A DNA stretch of 64,000 nucleotides from Siphonodentalium dalli (Eukaryota; Mollusca; Scaphopoda; Gadilida; Siphonodentaliidae), in assembly GCA_032622095.1 (NCBI GenBank), contig CP136069.1, forward strand, positions 123,988,126-124,052,125, in the 5' to 3' direction. The notes under the pieces were generated by a model, which was not told where the DNA came from, did no database searches, and saw nothing but the letters and a program-made list of their open reading frames with translations. Positions within the stretch are counted from its first letter, which is position 1. Each line of letters opens with the position of its first letter. Made by a program: the position numbers and the translations under genes. Below, one piece after another: positions 40,106 through 53,904 of this stretch.

Positions 40106-42139
40106 ATATTTGTTTGCTCTATGTGCCTTATTAATGCTCATATAGTTGATTGGATGACTACACAATAAATGCTTGCAATAAGAAAACATTAGTACTAAAT
40201 AATTTTCAAAGTTGTTCACAATTGTGCAAAAGACATCTTCCTCAAACACAGTCTAATTAAAGTACAGACTATTGACCAAGATACGCGTACTATAGTCTGA
40301 AACAAATAGCAGGAAATCCCATTACTCACAACAAGTCAGCTAATCACAACATTCCACGGTAAAGAAATGAAGCCAATGAGAAGTTTGTCGGAATTCCCGC
40401 ACAGCGACTGCTATTCCAGTAAACTTCGCCACATAGCTAACATAGCTTAATAAATGTCCTGGCACATTGCTAATTTCACACATGCATCATTTACAGACAT
40501 AAAGATTACCATAACGCTCTAAAGCGTCTATTAATAGTCCAGAATTGACAAGGAGAATAGAATTATATATTTTCAAGAATTTCAATAGTTAGCACCGTAG
40601 TTAGCAGCGAAAACCAAACCGAAAGCAGATATTAGATCCTGTTAATGGTAAAACTGTTGTATATCCCAAATTTGCGGGGGACTGCCCGGGGAAGCTATTC
40701 ATAGCGACGGTAAAGGAAGAGTGTTGAACTGTTTCAGACTACAGTATTACCCATGGGTCATGCATAAGCATCATGCAGTGTTTAACATATAATGGCCTGC
40801 AGCGCTGAGTATACACGAATTGTGCTAAATGAGTACATGATCATCAGGATTGGCATCTGCGCAAAGTTTCTGCATGAAAAAGTCATATCGTCGGGTATGG
40901 AATTTACCCTTAAATTTCGGATTTATAATCTAGAGTCTCAATTGCATGAAACAATATTGATATTTTTACCTCACACCAAAAATTCCAAACTGGGAACCAC
41001 GTGCTTTGCAATGTGCCAATGTTTTGTTTGGCGTCTGAAATTTCAAGAGGAGTGGTTGCATGTATTTTATATGTTTAAATATAAAAACTACTATTAACCA
41101 AACAGAGGCCACAATTTGTTTAATTCTCACTTGTATTTTGGCCCAAAATCCGTTGGAGGGAGCTAACAATCGAATGACTTCATTGCAACATATAGAACGA
41201 ATAGCTTGGTCAATAGTCTGTATTTTATTCAGACTGAATCACAGACAGAACAACAATTCGACAGGTCTCTTGACTTGAATGCACCTCAGTCTCCACCGAA
41301 CTTGTCGGTAACCCACTAACAAAATTAGTGTAGAAATTAAAAGCAATAGCTTATCATTTACACTCCCCACCTCCCCTCCCTATACTGCATATCAGACTCG
41401 CACAAATGTTTGATATGTCACCTCACACTCTTGTCTATGCCGATCTATACTTCGTTCCGCTATACTAAATCTATTTTCAATCAATTTCTTTCTATTATTC
41501 CATAAGAGAAAAAAAATCTCATTTTGATATATCTATCGATCCAGCCCACACTGTGAGTAGCTGAGTAACATATATATATATCAACAACGATCTTCGAAAA
41601 ATGATTATGAACACAATTACCTAATATTATGTTATCATTCTCACAGCGTGGGCTTATTCACACGTAATCGGAAACAACCACCATAAGCTTTATGCTTGAT
41701 GTCGGATCCCCTCCATAAACCAATATTCATGATTCATATTTTGTAATATACACTGTATTTGAATTATATGGAATAAATACTGTTTACATCAACCCAGTGC
41801 ATGCATCACAACACATGAAACAACAGACGTCCATTGTTAAGCACTCGACATACTTACCCTGGTACCCGAATCTGGTTACATTATACCTTCCCCTTGCTTG
41901 GATGACCAAATTACACGTCTGTCTTGAACAGAACCAGATTCGCCATCTTAATAAGACCCCCTCCACTATGAAAACTGCATGACCACGTCGCGACATGGCC
42001 AAGCGCGGTTGAAACAACGATTAACTCAGTCTGATCGAAACCAGACTGCATTGTTCAATAATCTGTGTTCACTGCGAGAATACAAAAATGAACCAAACCA
42101 AAATGTCTTGCATAACACGTACCACAGTATAGCTCTGGC
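40106..42139. other. no gene seen
   Basis: Short ORFs of 60-101 codons without recognisable content; AT-rich. Confidence 0.4.
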
Positions 42140-43289
42140 ATGGTAGATGCGCTGTCTTACTGTGGTGTATTTTGCGGAAAATTTGCCGCCAATTCTTACT
42201 GTGGTACAGTTATGTGTGTCTCTCGTGGATTTCCTCGCCCAAACGAGTCTGCGCACATAAACAACTTGTATTGCTATTCAGATTGCCTTGACTTAATAAC
42301 AACAAACCATAATGTGCTTACCGCCTCTAATAATTTAAACGGTAATATGCATCGATGTACTGTTGATCAGCGCTGTGACACGGGAGACAACCATTATTAT
42401 ACCATTTTTGAAGTTAATGGCGAAGATACTTCGCATTGTGTACGTACATACCCATGTAGACCAGAATCTGATATAGTAGATTCGGTAAATATGTCCCATA
42501 CTGACGTTGTCAAGTATAACGCATGTGCCAATTATAACTCATTATGGCAATATATCAATACTAATATTGACCCACATACATGTATCACAATAATCGGTGA
42601 TTTGTCACCACTAAAAACACAGCATATGCTTATATCGGAAACTATATGTGAACAAGACTTAGAATATAATTACCTCCAAAACGAAGATGAAAATAATTTT
42701 TATGTATCCAGTAATCAGGATATATCCAAGCTTATAGAGGAATCTCATAATATCCTTTACAACACTTGTCACGATTATATGGAAACTGCCAATAGAAATA
42801 TCTCAGCTCCTGGTCGTAAAAATATTTTTACTGCTTTCAGTATTGTATAGAAGATGACCTGCATCTTATGCATGCAAATTATGTTCATGAGCAAAACAAT
42901 GATAAGAATAATGTTGATGATTGTCATTATAGCTCCATGTTGGAAAATATATCCAATACTGATGATACCAAATATAACACATCATATCATTATCTCCCAA
43001 ATGATGCAAAGATTGCGGAAGCACCCAGTAATCATGATATACATGTACCAAATGATATAAATGATTCGTGTAATATCCACCAAAACACTGATCATGAATA
43101 TATGGAAATTCGAAATAGAATTCTTTCCAACCCAAACTCAGACAAGAGGTTATGCTTATCCAATACATTTAAATACTGATAAGACCAATTCTACAGCGAG
43201 TTCGGTAGATTTAACACATAATTACAACAATAAAACCAATCACATGTTACAACGAATTCCTAAGATAACCACCCAGGCTCATTGAAAAT

Positions 43290-44569
43290 ACTATCGATCA
43301 TTGTATGTGGTCTGAGGAAAAAAACTACTATACCCTGAATTTAAACACCTATGCGAACAGAGTAATATACTCTGCTTTTCAGATACAAAAACTGATGATT
43401 GCGATGAACTTATTCTCCCTGGTTTCAATTTTTTTATGAAAAATAGAGCCAAACTATCACGAATTAGGTCTGGTGGAATAGTTATAGGAGTAAGAAGTGA
43501 CCTTGTGTATAAAATTAAGATAATTGAAACAAAGTGCTCATATGTACATTGGATTGAAATAAAAAATGGAGGTCATAATGGGATGAAGCATTCACTGAAA
43601 CCATGACTGATTATATAACTCTAAAAGACAGAGCAACAAATTTTTTTCTGACTGGGGATTTCAATTCCCGCACGGGTCTAGATTTGGATTATGTGGCAGC
43701 TGGAGATGTTATAAATAGTAACATCCCTGGAATTGAGCAAATTATATAGAAATTCTGTATACCTGGACATGGCTGGTATTGCGAAAGAACGATATAATTT
43801 AGATAAAACCAAGAATAAATATGTTCGCAAACTACTACAGTTCTGCAAAAATAATGAATTTGTAATTGTTAATGGCAGGAAAGGATCAGACTGTTATGTA
43901 GGCGAATTAATCTGTAAGGATGCATCAGCAATTGATTACACGATAGGTTCACTAGGTGCGTTATCAATGCTGAAAAATTTCTCAGTGGAACACTTTGATC
44001 CACTATTCTCAGATATACATTGTGCCATAATCACTGAATTATCTTACACAGTTACAAAATGTACACAAGATGAGAGACATCAGTCAAAACATTTGATTAA
44101 GTGGGACCCCAGTAAAGCTCTGGAATTTACATGGAACTTAGAGTATGATTATATACATGAAATCAACATGTATCTCAACCAACTGAATATCGTAGATACA
44201 AACCTCTCCGATCATAACTTGGCAGTTGATATGATATCTAATGTACTTTTGAAATCGGCTGTAAAAACATTCGGTTTAAGCAAATATGAATCTAAAAAAA
44301 AATCATCTCGCAAACATAAAAGCAAGCCCTGGTTCACAAAAAAATGCTGGACCGCGCGAAAAGAATATCGAAAGGCACTTAGACAATACAAAACCACTAG
44401 AGGGCTCACCACAAAGGAAGTTTTACAACATAGCTCAAAGAAATACAAAAATCAAATGAATATAGCAATTAGGGAACACAGAGATAAGGCCTCCATGGAG
44501 ATAGCAATGATAAAATATAAAGATCCCAAAACATTTTGGTCAAAACTTAATAATCATATATTAGAGTAA
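43290..44569 (+). pseudogene. LINE apurinic-like endonuclease and linker
   Basis: Endonuclease features are LSIIVCGLRKK, CFSDTKTDDCDELILPGFNF, RSGGIVIGVRSDL and FLTGDFNSRTG (the GDFN metal/catalytic block near 43,660). AIDYTIGSLGALS and FDPLFSDIHCAI (the SDH block near 44,020) follow in the open frame 43,733-44,569. The C-terminal part is a lysine-rich linker leading into the RT. Frameshifts near 43,580 and 43,730 break the gene. Confidence 0.8.
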
Positions 44570-44697
44570 AACCCCCCACCCATACAACTGAAGACCAAGG
44601 AAGTTTACTTTAGAAATATAAATAAGAATATACACGATGAAGTCCCCGAACATGACCTGGTGTCAGACCCCCTCTATGTGAAGATTATAACATTACC

Positions 44698-45617
44698 TTG
44701 AACATGCCTATTGGGCTGCATGAAGTTAAAAAGGCCCTGACCGCATTGAAAAATAATAAGGCATCTGGAGAAGACAAACTAATGAATGAGTATTTTAAAA
44801 CATCTTCCAATGATATGTTTCAGATTTACTGTAAAATATTCATTATGGTACTCGATACTGGATTTATACCAGATTCATGGGGAATAGGTACTATAATTCC
44901 TTTATTCAAAAATAAAGGTGATCCAAAAGACCCAAAAAATTATAGACCTATCACGATGTTGAGCTGCTTTGGTAAAATGTTTACAAAAAGACTATCGAAT
45001 CGGTTATACACTTACATAGAATAACAAGAAATATTACACGAGAACCAAGCTGTGTTCCGAAAAGATTATCCTACAGTTGATAGCATATTTATTATACATC
45101 TTTTAACTGAACTATCACGAGGACTCAATTCAAACTTGTACTGTGCCTTTATTCACTTTGAGAAAGCCTTCGACAGAGTATAGAGACAAGGTCTGTGGCA
45201 AAAACTTATAAAATACGGTGTAAATGGAAAAATATTGAGGGTTATTAGAAACATGTGTCAGAAAATTAAATCATCAGTTCGACTTGGAAACCAGACTTCA
45301 GGATTTGTCCCATGTCTGACAGGGGTAAGATAATGAGTTAATCTTTCGCCCCTACTATTCTCATTATATATGAATGATTTGGAAGATTATTTGTCAAAAG
45401 ATTATATCGGCCTGACCAAAATATCCGCCCAAATGGAAGAAAACCTAAACTCATATATGAAAATATTCCTTATTTTATACGCAGATGATACAGTCCTCAT
45501 GGCAGAAACCCCTACGAAACTGCAAAAACAACTTGATATCTTTTCTGATTGCTGTAGAGACTGGAAGTTGAAAGTCAATGTTGACAAAACCAAAATTTTA
45601 CTTATCTCAAAGTGAAG
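44698..45617 (+). pseudogene. LINE reverse transcriptase
   Basis: RT blocks are KKALTALKNNKASGEDKLMN, PDSWGIGTIIPLFKNKGDP, KNYRPITMLSCFGKMFTKRL, FEKAFDRV (followed by a stop, near 45,180), and LYADDTVLMAE (about 45,475-45,510) with the YADD catalytic pair kept. WKLKVNVDKTKILLIS closes the domain. At least two in-frame stops (near 45,024 and 45,183) and one frame change make it inactive. Confidence 0.88.
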
Positions 45618-46690
45618 TCACCCAAAAAATAAGGAGTTTAAATTTAATGGCAGTACTATCGAGATAGTAAAAAACATTTAATTACTTACAACTGATATTG
45701 CGCATACCAAATCAAGAAAGTTCGCAGAAGCAAAGCAAACATTATGTGCAAAAGCAACAAGTGCCATGTATTCCGTGATAACCCGCTCAAGGACAAATTG
45801 CCTATCTGTGAAAAATAAATTTGATTTATTTGAGTCACAGGTTACACCTATACTGTTATATGCATGTGAAGTCTGGGGCTTTTGGCGATAATGAAATAGT
45901 TGAAAATATTCATAGAAAATGTTGTAAACTGGTACTCAATTTGAAACCATCAACCCCAGATTACATGGTATATGGCGAATCCGGGAGACTACCTTTAAAT
46001 ATAACAATACAACTGAGAATTATTAAATACTGGACCAAAATTTTAAGCATGGAAGAACCCCGCTATGGGAAAGCCCTGTATAAACTATCGTTGAAACTAA
46101 TCGAAAATGCAGACACCTCCTCTTTTTAATGGTTGAGAACAGTTCGGGAAATTCTTAATAAATGTAAGCAGCCACAGTTATTAATAACAGGAAAATTAAT
46201 ATCCGCTAGTCAATTTTTTGAATGTGTTAGATGCTGCCTTACAAGAGATTTAATAGATTCATTGAAAATAAGTATGAGTAACTCAAGTAGGGGAAAAATA
46301 TACAGCATTTTCAAACATGACATATTTTTTTAGGAGTACCTAGATATTTTAGACTGCAGAAACATAATTATATTAAATAAATTCAGAACAGCAAACCACC
46401 ACCTGCCAATTGAAACTGACAGATGGAATGGTACACCACATAAGGATAGAATATGCCCTTTATGCCATAGTCACAGACGAATGATTGGTGATAAATTTCA
46501 TTACTTGCTTGAATGCAAATTATTCTCTGCAGAAAGAAAACAGCTATTACCTGAAAAATACAATGGTTCAGCTAATACCCTTATAATGGAAGAAATCTTA
46601 AACTCAAAGAACCCCACTATATCGCGAAAGCTTTGTTCTCTTATTAAAGCAGTCAATATAATGTTAGTGGAATCCAGTACCGGTATGTGA

Positions 46691-47250
46691 TTCGAAACCT
46701 ATACTATAATACTCAATATATCTAATTAAAAATGTTAACATTTTAATTGAATTGAACAGATCTAAACTGTACATGCTATTTCGCAGCATGAAAAAAAAAT
46801 AAAAAATATATATATATACTACAGTAGTACATATACATATAATACAACTAAATAGTATAAGTCTTGTATAACACACGTAGTATAAATCTTGGATACATGT
46901 ACCAGCATGATGAGTTCTATGGTATATATACCATAATTACCATTACCAGCAACTACTTTTTGTAAATATATATTCTGTATCTCAATGTTCTAATGGAACC
47001 AGAGAAATAAATAATTGGAATTGTTAATCATGTATGCCTCACACGTAGTTGAGTTAAGTCAAGACGCAACGATATAGCATTTTTTTAACGGTAGAGTTCA
47101 CTAGCTTGCAGAACGAATTTATAAATTGCATGGTTGCTCGGAATTTTACTCGATCGTGGCAATCTCCAATATCAGAGAACTAAGCTGATACTCACATTCC
47201 GTGTTAATTTATATAAATTCAATGCATGTGTATCTCAGTCTCAGTCTCGC
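46691..47250. other. no gene seen
   Basis: Probable LINE 3' untranslated region and AT-rich sequence with TATATA runs at 46,800-46,825. Confidence 0.4.
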
Positions 47251-47358
47251 CGAGAGCTTTCCGATAAATGGCAACAAGCAATATTTCCGACTAAATCCTG
47301 AAAAGTTACCCATAATTCTGCTGTGGTTAAGGAGTCGATTAATTAGAGCATTACTGTA
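47251..47358. mobile_element. MITE fragment related to 32,709-32,847
   Basis: GAGAGCTTTCCGATAAATGG through GTCGATTAATTAGAGCATTA then CTGTA. One terminus is kept and the other lost. Confidence 0.65.
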
Positions 47359-48370
47359 TATGAGAAATATAACAACGCATGTTGAGTATAGATAAACCGC
47401 CCGCGGGACCTAACAGATTTGGGGATTCCGGTGGACTCATTGGGCGAGTAGATCGAGCGGCGCGACACACTTAACTATACCATAGTAACTATAAATGGTG
47501 GACAATTGTGAATTGTCACCTAAAAGCACCCCTATTATGACATCGATACTCTGGACACCGGCCAATCTCCAATATCAGAAGTGGGTCAAAACGCAGAAGC
47601 AACAGCTGATAAGAGTATATTAACTAGATATTATTTCAATATAATAATATTTAACCAATTTGAATATCGGCACATTGCCATGCATATGCATTCACCAGTA
47701 TCACTCTACATGATTTATAAATCATCATATAAATTTGTCGAAGATTATTTGTATTTCCCCCACCCACATAAAACAGACAAAGTGGTTGAAAGACAACCGG
47801 TCCGCATTTCTGTTATAGTTTCAAGCTTAAAGGTACTCAATCCGATTCGATGGTCCCCATATCATCAGATTCCAACACAACAACAAAATCGTTTTTTGAA
47901 ATGCCGCTTCAGTTATCAGAGTCGATCAATTGCCCAAAAATAATGTTAACCGCAGTCAACTATAGTATAAAATTGCCCAAAACAGGTTATTTATTAACAT
48001 TTTGTTCATCGAAATTTTTCCGGTTTGTCAAATATCTGACACAAAAAGAAACTACTTGATTTGAGAGTTATCCATCTTCAGCCGCAATTTAGACCGGGAC
48101 CGTCTTCTCGTCGACTTTTTAGTGGGCCACTAAATAGAATCGGTGGTGAAAATAATTAGATTTAAAAAATCAATATATGATCACTCTGAGCTTTGATGGG
48201 TGAGTTCCTCGACTCGAATCAAATATCAAGGAAATATTAAGTTGCGAGCTCTAATTCGAATTGTAATTGAGTATTTGTCACTGATACAAGCATTCTGATT
48301 GCCGAGAGCGGCTAACTTTTAGTTTTCGATTCATCGATATCGGCCGCTTCAGTGTGCATCAAATCTGAAT
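47359..48370. other. no gene seen
   Basis: A 120-codon ORF (47,581-47,943) has no recognisable domain and overlaps repeat-like DNA. Confidence 0.4.
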
Positions 48371-50077
48371 AGTTATCGTTAGGTGTCTGTTATAGTTATC
48401 GTTAGGTGTCTGTTATAGTTATCGTTAGGTGCCCGTTATAGTTATCGTTAGGTGCCCGTTATAGTTATCGTTAGGTGCCCGTTATAGTTATCGTTAGGTG
48501 CCCGTTATAGTTATCGTTAGGTGCCCGGTATAGTTATCGTTAGGTGCCTGTTATAGTTATCGTTAGGTGCCCGTTATAGTTATCGTTAGGTGCCCGTTAT
48601 AGTTATCGTTAGGTGCCCGTTATAGTTATCGTTAGGTGCCCGTTATAGTTATAGTTATCGTTAGGTGCCCGTTATAGTTATCGTTATGTGCCCGTTATAG
48701 TTATCGTTAGGTGCCCGTTATAGTTATCGTTAGGTGCCCGTTATAGTTATCGTTAGGTGCCTGTTATAGTTATCGTTAGGTGCCCGTTATAGTTATCGTT
48801 AGTTGCCCGGTATAGTTATCGTTAGGTGCCCGTTATAGTTATCGTTAGGTGCCTGTTATAGTTATCGTTAGGTGCCCGTTATAGTTATCGTTAGGTGCCT
48901 GTTATAGTTATCGTTAGGTGCCCGTTATAGTTATCGTTAGGTGCCCGTTATAGTTATCGTTAGGTGCCCGTTATAGTTATCGTTAGGTGCCCGTTATAGT
49001 TATCGTTAGGTGCCCGTTATAGTTATCGTTAGGTGCCCGGTATAGTTATCGTTAGGTGCCTGTTATAGTTATCGTTAGGTGCCCGTTATAGTTATCGTTA
49101 GGTGCCCGTTATAGTTATCGTTAGGTGCCCGTTATAGTTATCGTTAGGTGCCCGTTATAGTTATCGTTAGGTGCCCGTTATAGTTATCGTTATGTGCCCG
49201 TTATAGTTATCGTTAGGTGCCCGTTATAGTTATCGTTAGGTGCCTGTTATAGTTATCGTTAGGTGCCCGTTATAGTTATCGTTAGTTGCCCGGTATAGTT
49301 ATCGTTAGGTGCCCGTTATAGTTATCGTTAGGTGCCTGTTATAGTTATCGTTAGGTGCCCGTTATAGTTATCGTTAGGTGCCTGTTATAGTTATCGTTAG
49401 GTGCCCGTTATAGTTATCGTTAGGTGCCTGTTATAGTTATCGTTAGGTGCCCGTTATAGTTATCGTTAGGTGCCCGTTATAGTTATCGTTAGGTGCCCGG
49501 TATAGTTATCGTTAGGTGCCTGTTATAGTTATCGTTAGGTGCCCGTTATAGTTATCGTTAGGTGCCTGTTATAGTTATCGTTAGGTGCCCGTTATAGTTA
49601 TCGTTAGGTGCCTGTTATAGTTATCGTTAGGTGCCTGTTATAGTTATCGTTAGGTGCCTGTTATAGTTATCGTTAGGTGCCCGTTATAGTTATCGTTAGG
49701 TGCCCGTTATAGTTATCGTTAGGTACCCGGTATAGTTATCGTTAGGTGCCTGTTATAGTTATCGTTAGGTGCCCGTTATAGTTATCGTTAGGTGCCCGGT
49801 ATAGTTATCGTTAGGTGCCCGTTATAGTTATCGTTAGGTGCCCGTTATAGTTATCGTTAGGTGCCCGTTATAGTTATCGTTAGGTGCCCGTTATAGTTAT
49901 CGTTATGTGCCCGTTATAGTTATCGTTAGGTGCCCGTTATAGTTATCGTTAGGTGCCCGTTATAGTTATCGTTAGGTGCCCGTTATAGTTATCGTTAGGT
50001 GCCAGTTATAGTTATCGTTAGGTGCCTGTTATAGTTATCGTTAGGTGCCTGTTATAGTTATCGTTAGGTGCCTGTTA
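48371..50077. repeat. 23-bp minisatellite, about 74 copies
   Basis: Unit GTTATAGTTATCGTTAGGTG plus CCC/CCT. Variants include GTTATGTG at 48,683, 49,189 and about 49,903, and GTTAGTTG at 48,798 and 49,281. One 6-bp insertion of TATAGT lies near 48,645. The first two GTTATGTG variants are 506 bp (22 units) apart, showing a higher-order repeat. There are no spacers, so it is not a CRISPR array. Confidence 0.97.
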
Positions 50078-51441
50078 GCCTAAAACATTTACGCTTGAAA
50101 TTATGCGTAAATGGATCCGCTGGAAACGTCGATACACCCATAATAAACCAATTACAATTACTAATATCTTATATGTTTGATTTTGGGCGACAATAAGGTT
50201 GGGACATACGTAAGTATAATGATATGCCCCAGTCTTCCTCTCTGTTCCCTCACCACGCACTATATACTGCCACTCGGTGTGAATGATTGAACGGACGGCA
50301 CTGGAACTTCGCGTGTGGATATCGTATTGAACGTCGCAGCGAATGATCGGCGTTCGGGAATTTGCCTCACTAAGCGCCAGACGTCGATTGAGTTTGTTGG
50401 GTGATATTAATCGCTGATATCGACGCGCTCCGGATCAGCTCCGAGCGCCAATCCAGTGAACCTGTTGATTTAAGTCGAGCGGGATTTTTTGATTCGAGAA
50501 CTTAGCTTTGAGACCAGGACTCGTATTGTGACTAGGATCTTTTAATCGGTTAGTATATTTTTGTTTTAAGAGTCAAGTTTATACACTGAGCGAAAAAACT
50601 AATGTGAATATGAATTTTACACTCGTCAAAAGTAAAGTTTGTTCTTTTCGTTTTGCGTATTACTGGAAAATATATATGAGAGACACCAGAGGCAGATATG
50701 GGGTAATGACAAGGTTCAGTGGTAATGCACCACAATGTATTTGGAAATTGGTGCATTACTTCACACAAAATCATGTAATTCACACACACATGTTCATTGC
50801 TTTTGGAATATACCGAAATCAGATATTTTTCAAGTTGTTTTAAACTGTTTAATTATAAGTGATATAATTTATTAATACCATATCATTCATATATAGAGCA
50901 ACAATGATCGCTTTTTATTGTTTCATGCCGTAAACCAGATATGACTTTTATATTCAAGTATACGCAGCATAAGCAGTAAAACAATCATATAGACTTAAAG
51001 GGATCCTTCGAAGTGGGTTCATGTGAAATAATATACAAGTCTGTAAAATAACTATCAACAAGGACATGAAAAATTAGAATGACTGTGCTGTTATTTCATT
51101 GTTAATAAGTCTTAGTGTAAACAATATTTTATTCTCAAGAATAGCACATATAATACACAATATAAGGAGATTAACAATTTAACATTAGATAAAAGGATTT
51201 GGTAGTAAGCCAACGGCTTATAGGTGGCCATTTCCTTAGTATATATATTGCATCATGGTTTGATTGGGTCTCAATGATGAATTGCCTGTTCCACAAGCAC
51301 CCGCATCCTATCCCGTTGATAATCGCTGCTCGTCCACCCCACACACAATCACACCTCTGGCATGCATGATTATACGGGAGCACAATATTTGGTTTTATGT
51401 AGGCTTTTGGTTCACGCTTTACAGTTCATAACCATATTATG
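50078..51441. other. no gene seen
   Basis: Short ORFs without domains; nothing else supported. Confidence 0.4.
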
Positions 51442-51780
51442 TCAGTTAAATCGTTTGGTATCGTCCATGAACTTTTGCACGGCGATGAATATGTCGGCAT
51501 TTACAGATATATCTCCGGACCCATACAGTAATATTTTGACTTCCAAGTTCACATTCAGATTGGTTAAATAACGGACTCTTTCACGCTCGAATATTGGACA
51601 ATGGAGTAAGAAGTGCTCTGCAGTTTCTAATTCTCCGCAGTCGCAAAATGGACTATTATTCAAATGATTGCAAAACAGGTCATCATATTTCAGGTTACTG
51701 CGGTTTGTTCGCAGGCGACAGTGGTATATTTGACTTGGTCTTCGGTAATAACACTTCAAAAATGAGATATAATCGCGCAT
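51442..51780 (-). pseudogene. LINE ORF2 C-terminal zinc-knuckle fragment
   Basis: CDCGELETAEHFLLHCPIFE on the minus strand is the C-x-C...H-x4-C knuckle that ends many CR1/jockey-type ORF2 proteins. It is preceded by SQIYHCRLRTNRSNL, as in those families. No RT domain remains, so this is a 5'-truncated insertion. Confidence 0.75.
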
Positions 51781-51863
51781 GTCGAAACCATTACTGTTAC
51801 GGTAGAATTATCGATGAAAGTTCAATTAGTCCAATAAGATACAAACGTTTAATAAAAAATTGA

Positions 51864-53462
51864 TGGTGAAAGTGAGAAAAGGTCAAAGCGTTGGACAATA
51901 GTCTCAAAATCATATTCACGAGTTTTTGAAGAACAGCTTACAGCTCTTGTCATCTGGTCAGTGGTATTGAAGATACTGACCACATGTGTGACAGGAAAAA
52001 GATCCTCTCACTGATACCAAACATAGCTTTTAAAAATATCAACCACGTGGCTATATATATAAAAACTAAACAATGCATCCATACTTATTATATTGTGATT
52101 ATATACTAATAATGGCTATATAATGGTTTATGGTTGCCATAACAGCGGGAGCGCATAGATTCCCTCATGGACACATGAATATTCACCTAAATGTCAGAAT
52201 AACGAGCTCCCACATTAAATAAATTGAATGATATGATTCTCTCGATCCCTTTGGTGTTCAACTTATTGCAGTGAGTTATGCCTGTTGTCAAAGAGGCATA
52301 TTCCATATGTCTATCTTCTGTGCAGGTTAGCGCTGTATGACAGGATTCCTGACCGGAGCGGAGTAATTTGTAGTCTTTTAATATATAATATAGCATCTCA
52401 CACACGCATTGCATGACACCGACAACGTATTCACGCCATGCATTTGACATGTTCAAGACCTGGATTAGAGTATAAGACAAAATAACCTAAACCACCAATG
52501 CGTAATTCAGGGACTTTGCGGTTGGGGAGTTTTCTCTCCAACCATATAAGCCACGAAGTTAGACAATTATACGACTGAAACCACAACAGTTGTGACTTTC
52601 TAATAGTTAGAATTACCAACTACTATATATATATCTGGTGCAAAGTGTGTTCTTATTAGGTTGAGATAATATCAATTGTAGTAATGGCTGCCAACACGAG
52701 TCATTCTTAAAGTGAATTATCAGGTTTGTAATTTTGACTCCAGCTAGACAACAGAAGCTTGAGTCTGTATGAAATAGTAGTTTAATTAATTACTAGCTGA
52801 AACAGGCTCCCATCTGGAGCATTTATTCAGCGTCGGAGGGGACTGCGGCACCTGTGTGCACTTCGCGCACGACAAACAATTCCTACTCTTGTATATATAG
52901 TATACATACTATTTAGAATGCTACTTCAAAATATCCGCATGAAAATAGGTTCATATTGGACCTAAATAATTTTATTATGGAATAAACACATAGTGGACAT
53001 ATACCCGTTATTATGTTGGATGGCGCGGGCCACAACGAAAGCACATACATAAAGAGAGTACACCTAGTGCTGAAATAGGCCCATAGTGAGCTTATTTTTT
53101 ATTTTTTATTATTTATTTAATTAAATTTTTTAAATCAAAATTTTAAAAGACTTACGCCGTTATAACCTCCACCAGAGTACCCTAGTCAACTCAACAAATT
53201 TGGGCTTTTAGAACATCAAAATTCTATCTTATATAACATAAGTAAAAATGTGCCGCACATGCTGTTTCTGTTGTTTTTGTTTTGTTTTGTTTTTAGAATA
53301 AAATATGTTTTTTCTTGTTTCACTTGTTTGAAAAACAAACTGCGAACGATTGGAAATTGAAATTGACAGTGAGTATTAGACGACATTGCGCGCTCGCGAA
53401 TAGATTAATAACTCCCAAAACAAGACGCACGATCCCTTCTTAATTCTGAAGACACTCGTTAA
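51864..53462. other. no gene; Helitron-like 3' end at about 52,789-52,880
   Basis: The minus strand holds GTGCGCGAAGTGCACAC, then GCCTGTTTCAGCTAG before T at 52,789, a second copy of the ending at 3,566. The rest shows only short ORFs and a T/A-rich stretch (53,095-53,130). Confidence 0.4.
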
Positions 53463-53823
53463 CCCTTTACCCAACAGAACGGCCCTGTGTCAATGCATTC
53501 TCTTATATATGCGAGTCGACCATAGGTCGCCTCGCATATATAAGAGAATGCATTGGCTTAACACATTAACAATTATAAAATTGTTAAAGAATGTAAGAAA
53601 AAATGGCCAATGCATTCTCTTATATATGCGAGGCGACCTATGGTCGACTCGCATATATAAGAGAATGCATTGGCACAGGGCATAACTGTAACCATCACAA
53701 TGTGGTCAATGAGCCGGTTCCAATGATATCCATATTTGTATGGTTTTATTGAGACAGACCCAAGATAATTTAGGCTGTTGCAGCTTTATTTGGCCGGTTT
53801 TGGCCGGTTTGTTGGGTATAGGG
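53463..53823. mobile_element. piggyBac-like MITE with two internal hairpins, copy 2
   Basis: Flanked by TTAA (53,459-53,462 and 53,824-53,827). It is closely similar to 39,537-39,928 but lacks about 30 bp between the two hairpins. The right terminus reads TGTTGGGTATAGGG. Confidence 0.85.
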
Positions 53824-53904
53824 TTAAGATGAGCTATATCCAAGATATGCTACTGATTAGATTAAATTAACAGGTGTATATATTACAAATAGGCGCTAAT
53901 ATAT

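Larger units (their letters stand above)
42140..46690 (+). mobile_element. degraded APE-type LINE
   Basis: Successive plus-strand fragments form one non-LTR retrotransposon. They are Asn/His/Tyr-rich N-terminal pieces (42,140-43,179), an endonuclease (43,290-44,060), a linker (44,060-44,569), reverse transcriptase (44,698-45,617) and a C-terminal region with a CPLCH-type knuckle (46,440-46,540). The frame changes repeatedly and stops interrupt each block. The exact clade cannot be fixed by eye. Confidence 0.85.

Noticed and set aside
27083-41278. Many ORFs of 60-112 codons between 27 and 41 kb
   Set aside because: No domain, no start or splice context, no clustering; number and length are as expected by chance in AT-rich DNA.
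42026-43285. Host gene made of exons at 42,140-42,850 and 42,868-43,179
   Set aside because: Composition and order lead directly into a LINE endonuclease and RT on the same strand.
48371-50077. CRISPR array or telomeric repeat
   Set aside because: Units are contiguous with no spacers, and TTAGG occurs only as part of a 23-bp unit.
50280-50480. tRNA-derived SINE
   Set aside because: No A and B box pair or tail could be recognised; only loose resemblance.
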